Source of the DNA: an uncultured Clostridia bacterium
GTDB lineage: Bacteria > Bacillota > Clostridia > Oscillospirales > Ruminococcaceae
Reading direction: 5' to 3'
Length of the DNA stretch: 64,000 bases
Assembly: GCA_947631455.1 (NCBI GenBank)
Contig: CANRLH010000003.1
Location: forward strand, 124,001-188,000
Part shown: in pieces, positions 1-9,437 of the stretch
Numbering within the stretch: position 1 is the first letter of the stretch
Layout: every line of letters begins with the position of its first letter
Made by a program: the position numbers and the translations under genes
Notes under the pieces: generated by a model
The model's database searches: none
Told to the model about the DNA's origin: nothing
The model's input: only the letters and a program-made list of their open reading frames with translations

Positions 1-5
1 AAGTC

Positions 6-1556
6 TCATAGTTTCTCCGTTCTGTTCTTGCCCTGACGGCGTTTTTTCGAGGTTTCGTTAAGCGTTTGCACACCGCTGACCACCGGGTCAGCGGATAAAA
101 ACTCAAACCAGAATACCGAGCCTTTTCCCTCTTCGCTTACAACTCCGAACGGCATCGAGTGGCTCTTTAAAATACCTTTGACAATAGAAAGCCCTATTCC
201 GCTTCCAACGACCTCACGCTGAGTTTTATTACCCCTGTAATATCTGTCAAAAATTACCGGAAGCATTTCCTTTGAAATTCCCACACCGTGGTCTATTATT
301 TCAATTCTCACGCTTGAGCCCATATTTGTCTGTTTTACTTCGATATCCTTACTGTCTCCGGAATAGTTTACGGCATTATTTATAAAGTTATACAGCACCT
401 GAGACATCTTTTCATAATCAGCTTTAACAAATCTGTCTTCATCCTTAATAAGGTTTATGTTATAGCCGTCGCGCTCGATAAGAATTTTGTAGCGCATCAT
501 AACATCGTCTAAAATGCTGTGAACGGAAAATTCGCTTATGTTAAGCTCTGCGTTAGAGCTCTCAAGCTTTGAAAGCTCTAAAAGATTGTTTACAAGCCCA
601 GACAAACGGTCAGATTCTTCTATGATGATATTTATATGCTCTTCGCGCTTGACCGGATTATCGCCGGAAAGATCTCTTATCATCTCAGCGTACGCTTTTA
701 TCATTGTGAGCGGCGTGCGAAGATCGTGAGACACATTTGCGATAAGGTCTTTTCTGAGATTAGAAACCTTAGAGATTTCGTCTTTTGCGTGATTAAGTGT
801 ATCAGAAAGTTCCGCTACCTCTTTATAGCCTGTACCCTTGAATTCAACGTCCATATCCCCCGCACCGAATTTTCTGGCGGTTTCGTTTATATTTGCGATA
901 GGACGTGAAATTCTTCTTGAAAACAGTATGGCAGTTATAAAACTTATTTCTATCAATATTACGGTTATAAAAAACAGCTGATTGTTAAAAAGCTGTGAGG
1001 TGACCGTAACAGGTTCTATCGCAGTTTCAACATAAACTATACGCTGAAAACCATTGGGTGCGTCTGCAATTGATGCACATATAAGCTCATCACTGTTAAA
1101 GTGAGTATTTTTGTAAAGCTCAGTCGCGTACTCCTCGTTTCCCTTTATAAGCTTTGTGCGAAGCTTATACATACTTTCGCCGTATCTGTTGTAAACATCG
1201 TCATACAAAAAAGAAAAACGACCTAAGTTGTTTTCCTCAAACTGCACATTGCCGGACATATCAGTAACAACAATACAAACACCGTTTTTAAATGCAAGGC
1301 TTGATATAACATCACTTATATTGGGATTTAGAATATTTTCTTCTATCTCCAAACATATATCCTCAGCATTTCTTATTTTTGCCGAGCGAAAGTATGTCTC
1401 AAGGAAGAAAAACTGTATTACCCACATCATCAGCATAATAAACAAAGAAAAGCAGGTGAAATACACCCAAACCATCGTGCTTAGGCTGTGGTTGCGTGGA
1501 TCAAACAGTTTCTTTACGCTTTGAAAAAAGCCGGGTCTATCAGCAGATTTTTTCAA
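6..1556 (-). CDS. HAMP-domain sensor histidine kinase
   Basis: Membrane sensor kinase, 516 aa, that should autophosphorylate and pass phosphate to the regulator encoded just upstream. Visible: membrane segments near 29-52 and 190-213 flanking an extracytoplasmic sensor of about 135 residues; a HAMP linker (about 213-265); HisKA with the SHDLRTP box and phospho-acceptor His277; an HATPase domain with the NFINNAVNYS N-box, DHGVGIS and GSGIGLSIV motifs. The start is TTG and overlaps the regulator's stop by 17 nt, implying translational coupling. The signal sensed is unknown. Its TGA overlaps an ATG at positions 7-9 that could open a further operon gene beyond the window. Confidence 0.93.
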   Translation of the reverse strand: MKKSADRPGFFQSVKKLFDPRNHSLSTMVWVYFTCFSLFIMLMMWVIQFFFLETYFRSAKIRNAEDICLEIEENILNPNISDVISSLAFKNGVCIVVTDMSGNVQFEENNLGRFSFLYDDVYNRYGESMYKLRTKLIKGNEEYATELYKNTHFNSDELICASIADAPNGFQRIVYVETAIEPVTVTSQLFNNQLFFITVILIEISFITAILFSRRISRPIANINETARKFGAGDMDVEFKGTGYKEVAELSDTLNHAKDEISKVSNLRKDLIANVSHDLRTPLTMIKAYAEMIRDLSGDNPVKREEHINIIIEESDRLSGLVNNLLELSKLESSNAELNISEFSVHSILDDVMMRYKILIERDGYNINLIKDEDRFVKADYEKMSQVLYNFINNAVNYSGDSKDIEVKQTNMGSSVRIEIIDHGVGISKEMLPVIFDRYYRGNKTQREVVGSGIGLSIVKGILKSHSMPFGVVSEEGKGSVFWFEFLSADPVVSGVQTLNETSKKRRQGKNRTEKL

Positions 1557-2217
1557 ACTTGTACCCCATTCCTCTAAGAGTTACTATAAGGTTCCTGTAT
1601 TCACCCAGACTGTTTCTGAGCATCTTTATATGAGTATCGACCGTTCTGTCATCCCCGTAAAAGTCATATCCCCACACCTCTTCGAGAAGCTTGTCGCGCG
1701 ACAGTGCAATATTCATATTTCTTACTAAATAAAACAAAAGGTCATATTCCTTAGGCGTCATCTGAGCCTTTTTGCCATCAACTATTACCTCTCTCGCAGT
1801 GAAATTTATGGTAAGGCCTTTATAGGTGACAATCTCTTCCTCCCCTGCCGCACTGAAAGACGATCGTTTCATAACCGCTCTCATACGTGCAATAAGCTCT
1901 TTTGGTGAAAAAGGCTTTACAACGTAATCATCAACGCCTATTTCAAAGCCGAAAAGCTTATCATATTCCTCACCTCTTGCAGAAAGCATGATAATAGGGG
2001 TCTTCTTTGTTTTCCTTATCTCTTTACAAGCGGAAAAGCCGTCCAAGCGCGGCATCATAATATCCATAACGATAACGTCTATATCGTTTTCGTTTGCCTT
2101 TGACACAGCTTCCATTCCGTCAGCGGCTTCTATTACGTCAAAGCCGTCAAACTCAGCGTATTCCCTGACGACATCTCTTATCTTCTTTTCATCGTCAACT
2201 ATCAGCAGCGTAGGCAT
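1540..2217 (-). CDS. OmpR/PhoB-family response regulator
   Basis: Transcription factor of 225 aa. Receiver domain with acidic DDE at 8-10, phospho-acceptor Asp52 in VMDIMMP and the conserved KPFSP lysine; C-terminal winged helix including the DDRTVDTHIKMLR recognition region. I chose the ATG at 2217 (MPTLLIVDD) over a longer frame because GGAGG (2227-2231 on the complement) sits 9 nt upstream of it and inside the longer frame. First gene of a pair with the histidine kinase. Target genes cannot be read from the sequence; the GH43 gene next door is a possible but unproven target. Confidence 0.95.
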   Translation of the reverse strand: MPTLLIVDDEKKIRDVVREYAEFDGFDVIEAADGMEAVSKANENDIDVIVMDIMMPRLDGFSACKEIRKTKKTPIIMLSARGEEYDKLFGFEIGVDDYVVKPFSPKELIARMRAVMKRSSFSAAGEEEIVTYKGLTINFTAREVIVDGKKAQMTPKEYDLLFYLVRNMNIALSRDKLLEEVWGYDFYGDDRTVDTHIKMLRNSLGEYRNLIVTLRGMGYKFEKIC

Positions 2218-2322
2218 AAAATAAAACCTCCATGTCAGATTTATAATCAGCGTCAATGATCAAAGTGTGCATACTAATCAGCTTGATTAAATATTAAAAC
2301 TGTTTTGTGTATGTTCTGTGAC

Positions 2323-2340
2323 GGTAAGGAGAAACTTACC
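2323..2340. other. Small perfect hairpin upstream of response regulator
   Basis: GGTAAG and CTTACC arms (2323-2328, 2335-2340) with a 6-nt loop. It lies between the GH43 stop and the regulator start. No T tract follows, so it could be leader structure or an operator; I see no convincing promoter for the two-component pair. Confidence 0.25.
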
Positions 2341-2379
2341 TGCATAAATATGTTTGCACCGCACACTATTTACAAACAA

Positions 2380-2404
2380 CCGAAGCAGATATGATCCGCT
2401 TCGG
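2380..2404 (-). terminator. Probable terminator of the GH43 gene
   Basis: Perfect 7-bp stem (2380-2386 with 2398-2404) directly after the GH43 stop on the minus strand. The following tract (TTGTTTGT on the transcript) is only moderately U-rich, so termination may be partial. Confidence 0.5.
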
Positions 2405-2413
2405 CCGACAGCT

Positions 2414-3889
2414 CTACTTATAATTTAATATAAAATCAGAAAACTCAGTATCTCCCTGCCCAACGGCATACAGCCCCAAAACAACACCTGTGAAGCCCTC
2501 TGAAATCTCACTCGAGAGATATTTTGAAGAGCCGGTTCCTAAGAAGATCTCTTCATCATTTTGACAGACAAAAAAGTTGTATGAAAAATGATCTGAGCGG
2601 ATAATCAGCTTAGCGTCTTTACCCGAGAGCTTAACGGTGCTCTGAATATGCTTGATCCCGCCGATATTTAGCTTAAGCACAGCCTCGTAACCAACGTCTG
2701 TTTTTTTTACGGCAACATCGTAATGCTCATTTTCGCAGGAGTAAACCGTTACGCCTGCCTCATCTGAATCAACTGATACATCGACTGACATATCCATATC
2801 AAAGTCTCTTTGCCTGATACCGATAAACGTGGGAGTATCTACATCGTCAAGCGTTATTTCACTTCCGGTCAAAACGGCGCGTGTCTTGCTTAGATCATAG
2901 TTTTCTGCCTTCGGATGCCTGAGATAACACCAGTCAATGCTCCAATCGGTGTTTTCAAAAGTGTATGTCTTCTTTTCGTTTTGTACAAAATCACCTTTTA
3001 TTTCATATTCTGCATCGGCTGTGCCATCTTTTCCTGCGGTAAACCATCCATCCTCGCCAAACACAACAGGAATCAAAAAAACCTCTCTGCCGAGCGTGTG
3101 AAAAGGTCTCCACAAATGCAGCTGTCTGAATCCCAGGCACAAAATGTGCCAGTCACCATTTTTGTCCTCAATAAGATCGCCGTGGCCTATTCCCTGAATA
3201 ATATATGGAGCCTTGTTTCTGTTTGTAAGCACAGGGTTACCGGGGTATCCCATAAACTCGCCCCATATGCTGTCAGATCTGGCGTAAGTGATCATGTGAC
3301 CGTATTCCGTTCCACCCTCAGCCGCCATAAGATAATACTCGCCGTTTATCCTGTACATATGTGGGCTTTCAAGGTATCTTCCGCCGGATCCCTGCCAGAT
3401 GCACTTACTAGGCGTAAGTTTTTCTCCAGTAGCAATATCGATCTCACACTGAACTACCCCGCTTATTCCATTGTCATCACTGCCGTTGCTTATAAAAAAC
3501 GCCCTGCCGTCTTCAAAGTAAAGAGATGGGTCTATTCCGCCCTGATCAACATAAACAGGATCCGACCACTCACCGTAAATATCATCAGTAAACACGTAAA
3601 AATTCTGATGAGTTGTGTCATTTGTCGTGACCATATAAAAACGTCCGTCATTAAAGCGGATAGTGGGTGCAAAAACTCCACCGGAGCTGTTTATCTTATC
3701 AAGCATAACCTGGTTTTTTCTAGTCAGAACGTGACCTATCTGCTTCCAGTTTACGAGATCTTCACTCTCAAACAAAGGCACTCCCGGAAAGTACTGAAAC
3801 GAGCTTGCCACAAGATAATACTTGCCGTTTGCATAGCATACACTGGGATCGGGATAAAATCCCTTGATAACCGGATTGTTGTATTTCAT
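2414..3889 (-). CDS. Glycoside hydrolase family 43 (beta-xylosidase / alpha-L-arabinofuranosidase type)
   Basis: Likely trims xylo-oligosaccharides or arabinosyl side chains. Length is 491 aa: an N-terminal five-bladed propeller (about 1-295) and a C-terminal beta-sandwich (about 310-490), the usual architecture of two-domain GH43 enzymes. The expected acidic triad is present: Asp14 in GFYPDPS (base), Asp120 in GGIDPS (pKa modulator) and Glu174 in RYLESPH (acid). There is no signal peptide, so it should act inside the cell on imported oligosaccharides. A Shine-Dalgarno AAAGGA precedes the ATG. No transporter or other glycosidase is adjacent. Substrate is a family-level guess. Confidence 0.92.
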   Translation of the reverse strand: MKYNNPVIKGFYPDPSVCYANGKYYLVASSFQYFPGVPLFESEDLVNWKQIGHVLTRKNQVMLDKINSSGGVFAPTIRFNDGRFYMVTTNDTTHQNFYVFTDDIYGEWSDPVYVDQGGIDPSLYFEDGRAFFISNGSDDNGISGVVQCEIDIATGEKLTPSKCIWQGSGGRYLESPHMYRINGEYYLMAAEGGTEYGHMITYARSDSIWGEFMGYPGNPVLTNRNKAPYIIQGIGHGDLIEDKNGDWHILCLGFRQLHLWRPFHTLGREVFLIPVVFGEDGWFTAGKDGTADAEYEIKGDFVQNEKKTYTFENTDWSIDWCYLRHPKAENYDLSKTRAVLTGSEITLDDVDTPTFIGIRQRDFDMDMSVDVSVDSDEAGVTVYSCENEHYDVAVKKTDVGYEAVLKLNIGGIKHIQSTVKLSGKDAKLIIRSDHFSYNFFVCQNDEEIFLGTGSSKYLSSEISEGFTGVVLGLYAVGQGDTEFSDFILNYK

Positions 3890-3992
3890 AAAAACTATGT
3901 CCTTTCTGATAGATATTATCCTGCCATATTTATTAACACAATTTGAATAATGTAAACATTATATTACCAAAAAGTATTTATTTTGTTAATAA

Positions 3993-4008
3993 TGTACGTT
4001 TGCGTGCA
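3993..4008. promoter_or_regulatory. Imperfect palindrome upstream of the GH43 gene, possible operator
   Basis: TGTACG (3993-3998) and CGTGCA (4003-4008) form inverted arms matching at 5 of 6 positions around a TTTG centre, about 105 nt upstream of the GH43 start. Sugar-responsive regulators often bind such sites, but I cannot assign a family and no clear -35/-10 pair is visible. Confidence 0.2.
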
Positions 4009-4062
4009 ATTTTCAGCCCAATGCGCCCTAATAGTGAAGGCATAGATATAAACTCAATAAAA

Positions 4063-4926
4063 CTAGCTTATCCCCAAAAACTCAAAATAGTTTTTTTCAG
4101 GCATAATTACAGTCGATTCCTCAACCTTGCCGTCCCTTCTCTGAAATTTGATGGTGTCGTTGTTCTCCCAGGCTATTTCAAGCGGAACAGCTCCTCTTGA
4201 GCCGAACCTATAAACGGTCTTTCTTATTCCCTTTTCCTTAAGGGTGAAAAACTTGAAATCCTTGTCGGTTCCGTAAGGAATCACATATAGCGCAAGGTTT
4301 CCCATACTGTTATCTTGAATATCGGCAAGATAATACATCTTGGTTCCGTCAGGAGAAATTCTTTTATCGACTCCTTCTGCGGTAAAATTAACTGAATTTA
4401 TATCGTCAATAACATCTTTATAGATTTCGTATACGGCCGCATTTTCTGGATCCGACAACGTCTCGGAATTAAGCGGTGTTTCAACAGTGTTTGAGCCACC
4501 GAAGAGAAAATTCAATACAAATACCAGAATAAGTCCCAAAACATATATCAAAAGGTAAATTGTTCCAAGGATCACTTTGAGTGTTACATTGTTGTAGCTT
4601 ACAAAAAATACAACAATAGCCACTATAAACGACGGTATAATAAGTATCCAGTTTCCCAGATTAAATATTATAAGCAAAAATACAAGCGGCGGAAGTACAA
4701 TACCTATCACTCGTGTGACAATATTGTCGCGGGTAAGTATCATAAGCACCAGAAACACCGCGCTTGCAAGTGTAAATACGATTGAGAATCCAACCACAGC
4801 CTCGCTTTTTATCTCAAGTTCGTATAAAAAGGACGCATAGGCAAAAATTCCTATTACAAAGACATATATTAAATTTATCAGAGAAAGAATACGCTTTAAC
4901 CAAACATTGTCAAGAGTTCCTATCAT
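4063..4926 (-). CDS. Unknown protein: five membrane segments plus soluble C-terminal domain
   Basis: Not recognised. The 287 aa split into an N-terminal block of about five hydrophobic helices (roughly 12-34, 42-63, 72-90, 92-110, 114-140) and a polar C-terminal domain (about 145-287). That domain alternates strands and includes an ISPDGTKMYYL segment reminiscent of TolB/WD-type beta repeats, which is inference only. A strong GGAGG lies 8 nt before the ATG. It follows the lipoprotein adaptor gene by 39 nt and is probably co-transcribed with it, so a shared envelope role is plausible. Confidence 0.75.
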   Translation of the reverse strand: MIGTLDNVWLKRILSLINLIYVFVIGIFAYASFLYELEIKSEAVVGFSIVFTLASAVFLVLMILTRDNIVTRVIGIVLPPLVFLLIIFNLGNWILIIPSFIVAIVVFFVSYNNVTLKVILGTIYLLIYVLGLILVFVLNFLFGGSNTVETPLNSETLSDPENAAVYEIYKDVIDDINSVNFTAEGVDKRISPDGTKMYYLADIQDNSMGNLALYVIPYGTDKDFKFFTLKEKGIRKTVYRFGSRGAVPLEIAWENNDTIKFQRRDGKVEESTVIMPEKNYFEFLGIS

Positions 4927-4965
4927 TCTTTATACCTCCAGTGCTATTGCAAAATTTTTTAAAAG

Positions 4966-5973
4966 CTAATTTACTATTATCTCCTCTGTACCTGTAAGGC
5001 CACTGACTATTTCTGTTTTCAGTTCGTCGGAAATCCCGGTTTCAACAGCCGTCTGAACCTTAACGCCGTCTATCAAAACATCGACATACTGTTCATTTGA
5101 TATGTTTCTCACGGCGTCAGTAGGAACCAGTACAACATTTTCCTTTGTGTATGTGTTAAAGGTTACCTTAGGCTTTTCGTAATAGCTTATATCACCATAC
5201 TTATCATCGACCTTGATAACATAGCAGTAATTTGAATAGTCGCCGTTATCTACATAAATAATATCGCTTACTATTCCTGTTCCGACCGTTTCGTTTAAGT
5301 GCGTGATAGTTGCAGATGTGCCGAAGTTTACGTCTCTAAGAGAATTCTTGTCATTAGTTCGCGCACAGAGAACATTACCGCTACTCGGTGTTATTTTACA
5401 AACGATCTCGCCCTGAGAAATCACACTTCCTGTTACATAGTCAGACTCAGAACCGCTCAATGTTGAAATAACACCGCTTGCAGAAGCCTTTACTGAGTAT
5501 TTTTCCTTATCCTTTAAAAGCTTATCCATTGCATTTTGCTCTATATCAATATCTATTTTGGCGCTCTCAAGCTCTGCCGCACTTATTCCGCTTGTAGCAC
5601 TTAAAGTCTGATATGTCTGCTTTACAGAATCAAGCCTGATCTGTTGGTCGTTGATCTGCTTGTCAACATCCTCTGAGACGATAGTTAAAAGAACATCTCC
5701 CTCCTTAACACTGGCACCGTTTTTAAGATTGACGGATTCAATCTTTCCTCCGACCTCAGCGGCAACCGATACAATATAAGGGTTTTCAAAAGAACCGTCA
5801 AGCGTATAAGTTTCACTTATAGTACCTATCTCAGCCTTTACGGTATTAAATTCAATTTTACCCTCATCAAGAATCGGAAGTTTGATCTGATCATTCTTTT
5901 CCTTGTCTTTACAGCCGGACATAGCAAGAATGCTTATAACAGCCACAGCCAAGACAAACGCTCTTTTTTTCAA
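4966..5973 (-). CDS. HlyD/MFP-type efflux adaptor lipoprotein (orphan)
   Basis: Membrane-anchored adaptor of 335 aa. Lipoprotein signal with lipobox MSGC (Cys21), then a barrel-sandwich half with the conserved GGKIESVNLKNGASVKEGDVL lipoyl-like hairpin, a coiled-coil hairpin (about 105-155), the second lipoyl half and beta-barrel/membrane-proximal domains. Starts with TTG, 8 nt after a near-perfect AAAGGAGG. Relatives usually sit beside a MacB-type ABC ATPase and permease. Here the only downstream partner is the unknown five-helix membrane protein, so the transporter is either elsewhere or unconventional. Confidence 0.88.
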   Translation of the reverse strand: MKKRAFVLAVAVISILAMSGCKDKEKNDQIKLPILDEGKIEFNTVKAEIGTISETYTLDGSFENPYIVSVAAEVGGKIESVNLKNGASVKEGDVLLTIVSEDVDKQINDQQIRLDSVKQTYQTLSATSGISAAELESAKIDIDIEQNAMDKLLKDKEKYSVKASASGVISTLSGSESDYVTGSVISQGEIVCKITPSSGNVLCARTNDKNSLRDVNFGTSATITHLNETVGTGIVSDIIYVDNGDYSNYCYVIKVDDKYGDISYYEKPKVTFNTYTKENVVLVPTDAVRNISNEQYVDVLIDGVKVQTAVETGISDELKTEIVSGLTGTEEIIVN

Positions 5974-6067
5974 AGCAGAAACCTCCTTTGATATTTTATC
6001 TTTACCCGAATTTTACAAAACAGCAGTCAGATATGAAGTTACTCGAATACAAACCGGTACTTTATCT

Positions 6068-7150
6068 TTATAGAAGTCTTGAAATTATCTCGTTTGAGAC
6101 AAGAAATCCTTCTTCAGTAAGCGAAATATTGTCATTGTGGATTTTTAAAAATCTATTCCCGATGCTTTCAGACTTTAAATAAATATCATTGCCACCGCCA
6201 AGCGACAGGTATTTCTTTACACTTATTCCCTCAGAAAGTCTAAGCGAGAGCATAAGATATTCCTTTGCTTTGTCAATGTTCATGTCCTCGGTTACTCTTA
6301 TATTATCGCCGTTTAAATAGGCAGGTAAATCTCTTTTGTTAAAGTACCTGACGCTGTCAAAATACGAATGTGATGATACACCCAGCCCGATGTATTCCTC
6401 AGCACGCCAATATTTGAGATTATGTCGGCTTTCATATCCCGGCTTTGAAAAGTTTGAAATTTCATAGTGATCAAAACCGCTGCTTTTAAGTATATCGCAC
6501 ATCCTCAAATACATATCCGCACATTCATCATCGTCCGGCAGCGAAAGGTTCATTTTTGCATATGGTGTGTTATCCTCAACCTTTAAAATATAACAGGATA
6601 TATGCTGGACACCAAGATTTATAATATCCTCAACGGATTTTTCCACACCGGCTCCGGTTTGTCCCGGTAAAGCAATCATAATATCCGCAGAGATATTCTC
6701 AAATCCGGCTTTTTTAGCAGCATAAACCGCATTCTCAGCCTGTTTAAAATTATGTAGCCTTCCAAGAGCATTAAGCTCTCTATCGCTTGAAGACTGTATA
6801 CCGAAGGATATCCTGTTGATTCCCGCACCGATGTACCCCAAAAGCTTATTATAATCAGCGCTTGATGGATTGACCTCCGCGGTTACTTCGGCATTGTTAT
6901 CTATATAAAAGCATTTATTTAAACCGTTTAATATCTTATCGATTTGCTTCTGACTTAAGAGGCTGGGAGTCCCGCCGCCGAAATATACGGAGTCGACCTT
7001 TACTCTCCTGCTTTTATATCCATCAGCTTCCTCAAGAAGCCTGTAAACATAAGCATCGAGTAATTCGTCATTCTTTGCCTCAACCGAGTAAAAATCACAG
7101 TACGGACATTTCCTTTTACAAAACGGAACGTGAATGTAAAGTCCTATCAT
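6068..7150 (-). CDS. hemW: HemW-type radical SAM protein (heme chaperone family, HemN-like)
   Basis: Radical SAM protein of 360 aa. The iron-sulfur motif CKRKCPYC (Cys11, 15, 18) is followed by Asp-Phe-Tyr and GGGTPS, as in HemW and oxygen-independent coproporphyrinogen oxidase relatives. CxxxC-xx-C directly followed by DFYS favours HemW over true HemN. The start is the ATG at 7150, one base after the stop of the upstream membrane protein gene; a longer upstream frame is only that gene read out of phase. The lepA-hemW association is widespread in Firmicutes. Confidence 0.93.
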   Translation of the reverse strand: MIGLYIHVPFCKRKCPYCDFYSVEAKNDELLDAYVYRLLEEADGYKSRRVKVDSVYFGGGTPSLLSQKQIDKILNGLNKCFYIDNNAEVTAEVNPSSADYNKLLGYIGAGINRISFGIQSSSDRELNALGRLHNFKQAENAVYAAKKAGFENISADIMIALPGQTGAGVEKSVEDIINLGVQHISCYILKVEDNTPYAKMNLSLPDDDECADMYLRMCDILKSSGFDHYEISNFSKPGYESRHNLKYWRAEEYIGLGVSSHSYFDSVRYFNKRDLPAYLNGDNIRVTEDMNIDKAKEYLMLSLRLSEGISVKKYLSLGGGNDIYLKSESIGNRFLKIHNDNISLTEEGFLVSNEIISRLL

Positions 7151-7151
7151 A

Positions 7152-7610
7152 TCAGTCGTCAAAAGCGTTGTCGATATAGGTTTTGACCTTTTCCTGAGAC
7201 GCCTTAGTTTTTGCCGCCATGGTAAACACAAGATGTAAAACTCCGTAAACGAGATACACGAGTGCAAACGCAGCAATAAGCTTAGCATAATAGTATACGT
7301 TATCAATATATCTAAGGCTGAAATACTTTGAAACACGGCTTAAAAATGACACTGCAAGCGGATGAACAACAACGTAAATACAAATGCCAAGCGCCGCGCA
7401 GACAGATGCAAAAGCGGTAATCGACACAAGCGCGCTTTTCACCTCAAACTTTGAAAACATACCGCCGCATATTACAGCCATTATATATATAATAACTGTA
7501 AAAAAGCTCTTTGAGATATTAGCATAACACTCGTGAATGATCGGAAGAATCACTGCTCCGCAAAATCCGAATATCAAAGCTCTTTTAACAGATTTCTGAA
7601 AATCGCTCAT
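7152..7610 (-). CDS. Unknown four-helix membrane protein between lepA and hemW
   Basis: Small hydrophobic protein of 152 aa with about four membrane segments (11-27, 34-52, 60-90, 105-130) and a short charged tail. I do not recognise the family. It sits 11 nt after lepA and its stop nearly touches the hemW start, so all three appear translationally linked. In other Firmicutes this slot may hold genes such as spoIIP/gpr or nothing; this protein resembles none of them. Confidence 0.75.
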   Translation of the reverse strand: MSDFQKSVKRALIFGFCGAVILPIIHECYANISKSFFTVIIYIMAVICGGMFSKFEVKSALVSITAFASVCAALGICIYVVVHPLAVSFLSRVSKYFSLRYIDNVYYYAKLIAAFALVYLVYGVLHLVFTMAAKTKASQEKVKTYIDNAFDD

Positions 7611-7621
7611 TATCTCGCCTC

Positions 7622-9424
7622 TTATTCATCAAGCTTCAATACGCTCATAAAAGCTTCCTGCGGAACCTCAACCGAGCCTAAACGCCGCATACGCTTTTTG
7701 CCTTCCTTCTGCTTTTCCAAAAGCTTTTTCTTCCTCGTAATGTCACCGCCGTAGCACTTAGCCAAGACGTCCTTACGAAGAGCCTTTATCGTCTCTCTTG
7801 CGATTATCTTTCCGCCGATCGCCGCCTGTATAGGAACTTCAAAAAGCTGACGCGGAATGTTTTCCTTTAGCTTTTCGCAAATTCTTCTTCCTCTGGCGTA
7901 TGCCTTATCCGCGTGAACTATAAACGACAAAGCATCGACAATATCACCGTTAAGCAGAATATCAAGCTTTACAAGTCTGCTTTGCTCATAGCCTTTTATT
8001 TCATAATCAAAAGAAGCATATCCCTTTGTTCTGGACTTAAGCGCATCAAAAAAGTCATACACTATCTCATTGAGAGGCAGAACATAATGAAGATCGGCTC
8101 TGCTCTCATCCAGGTACCTCATATCCTTAAAAACGCCCCTGCGCTCCTGGCAAAGCTCCATTACGTTGCCGATAAAGTCGCTGGGAGAATAAATGTGCGC
8201 ATTGACAACCGGTTCCTCGGCCGACTGTATAACCGCCGGATCAGGGTAATTTGTAGGGTTATCAATATACACAGTTTCTCCGTTTGTCATATTTACTTTA
8301 TATATAACGCTCGGCGCGGTCGTGATCAGGTCAAGATTATATTCACGCTCAAGGCGCTCCTGTATGATCTCCATGTGCAAAAGCCCCAGAAAACCACACC
8401 TGAAGCCAAATCCCAGAGCGATAGACGTTTCTGGTTCAAAGCTCAAAGACGCGTCGTTTAAATGCAGCTTGTCAAGCGCATCACGAAGGTCAGGATACTT
8501 TGCGCCGTCAACGGGATAAATTCCCGAAAAGACCATAGGATTAACTTTTTTATATCCCTCAAGCGGCTTGTCGCATGGACTGTCGGCATTCGTAACGGTA
8601 TCGCCTACGCGCGTATCTCCTATATCCTTTATTGATGCTGCTATATATCCAACTTCTCCGGCTTTTATCTCACTCACCTGAGTAAGATTTTTAGCTCCCA
8701 TATATCCGACCTCGACCGTCTGAAACTCAGCACCGGTTGCCATAAAGCGTATGTTATCCCCTACCTTAAGAGTTCCCTCAACGATCCTGACATATACAAT
8801 TACTCCCTTATACTGGTCGTAAACGCTATCAAAGATAAGAGCCTTAAGCGGGGCTTTTTCATCCCCAACGGGACAAGGAATATCACTTATCACACGCTCT
8901 AAAACTTCTCTTATGTTCGTTCCCATCTTCGCTGAAATCCTGGGCGCGTCAAGAGCCGGTATTCCTATAACATCCTCGATCTCTCTACACACTCTGTCAG
9001 GGTCGGCAGAGGGCAGGTCTATTTTATTGACAACAGCAACTATCTCAAGATCATGCTCAATTGCAAGATATGTGTTTGCCAAGGTCTGAGCCTCTATCCC
9101 CTGAGACGCATCAACTACCAGCACAGCTCCCTCACACGCTGCAAGAGATCTTGAAACCTCATAGTTAAAATCAACATGACCGGGCGTATCTATTAGGTTA
9201 AACACATATTCCTCTCCGCTTTCAGACTTATAGTTCAGCCTTACGGCTCTTGCCTTTATGGTGATCCCTCTTTCACGCTCAATGTCCATATCATCAAGCA
9301 GCTGATCTTCCATTTCCCTAAGCTCGACCGTTGACGTAAGCTCTAAAATCCTGTCTGCAAGAGTGCTTTTACCGTGATCTATATGCGCAATAATACAAAA
9401 ATTTCTAATGTTTTCTCTATTCAT
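7622..9424 (-). CDS. lepA: Elongation factor 4 (LepA), back-translocating GTPase
   Basis: Ribosome-associated GTPase of 600 aa, the normal length. N-terminal G domain with AHIDHGKST (P-loop), DTPGHVDF (G3) and NKIDLP (G4); EF-G-like domains II, III and V; the LepA-specific C-terminal domain ending in [16 protein letters not shown] and a further tail. A Shine-Dalgarno AAGGAAA precedes the ATG. It follows the BspA-like gene by 13 nt. Confidence 0.98.
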   Translation of the reverse strand: MNRENIRNFCIIAHIDHGKSTLADRILELTSTVELREMEDQLLDDMDIERERGITIKARAVRLNYKSESGEEYVFNLIDTPGHVDFNYEVSRSLAACEGAVLVVDASQGIEAQTLANTYLAIEHDLEIVAVVNKIDLPSADPDRVCREIEDVIGIPALDAPRISAKMGTNIREVLERVISDIPCPVGDEKAPLKALIFDSVYDQYKGVIVYVRIVEGTLKVGDNIRFMATGAEFQTVEVGYMGAKNLTQVSEIKAGEVGYIAASIKDIGDTRVGDTVTNADSPCDKPLEGYKKVNPMVFSGIYPVDGAKYPDLRDALDKLHLNDASLSFEPETSIALGFGFRCGFLGLLHMEIIQERLEREYNLDLITTAPSVIYKVNMTNGETVYIDNPTNYPDPAVIQSAEEPVVNAHIYSPSDFIGNVMELCQERRGVFKDMRYLDESRADLHYVLPLNEIVYDFFDALKSRTKGYASFDYEIKGYEQSRLVKLDILLNGDIVDALSFIVHADKAYARGRRICEKLKENIPRQLFEVPIQAAIGGKIIARETIKALRKDVLAKCYGGDITRKKKLLEKQKEGKKRMRRLGSVEVPQEAFMSVLKLDE

Positions 9425-9437
9425 CCGAAAGATTTCC

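Noticed and set aside
538-1524. Plus-strand open frames inside the histidine kinase gene and similar frames opposite most minus-strand genes
   Set aside because: They mirror well-conserved genes, lack Shine-Dalgarno sites and have biased, non-protein-like compositions.
3940-3975. Catabolite-response element before the GH43 gene
   Set aside because: TGTAAACATTATATTAC-like sequence resembles a cre only superficially; the central CG and symmetric arms are missing.
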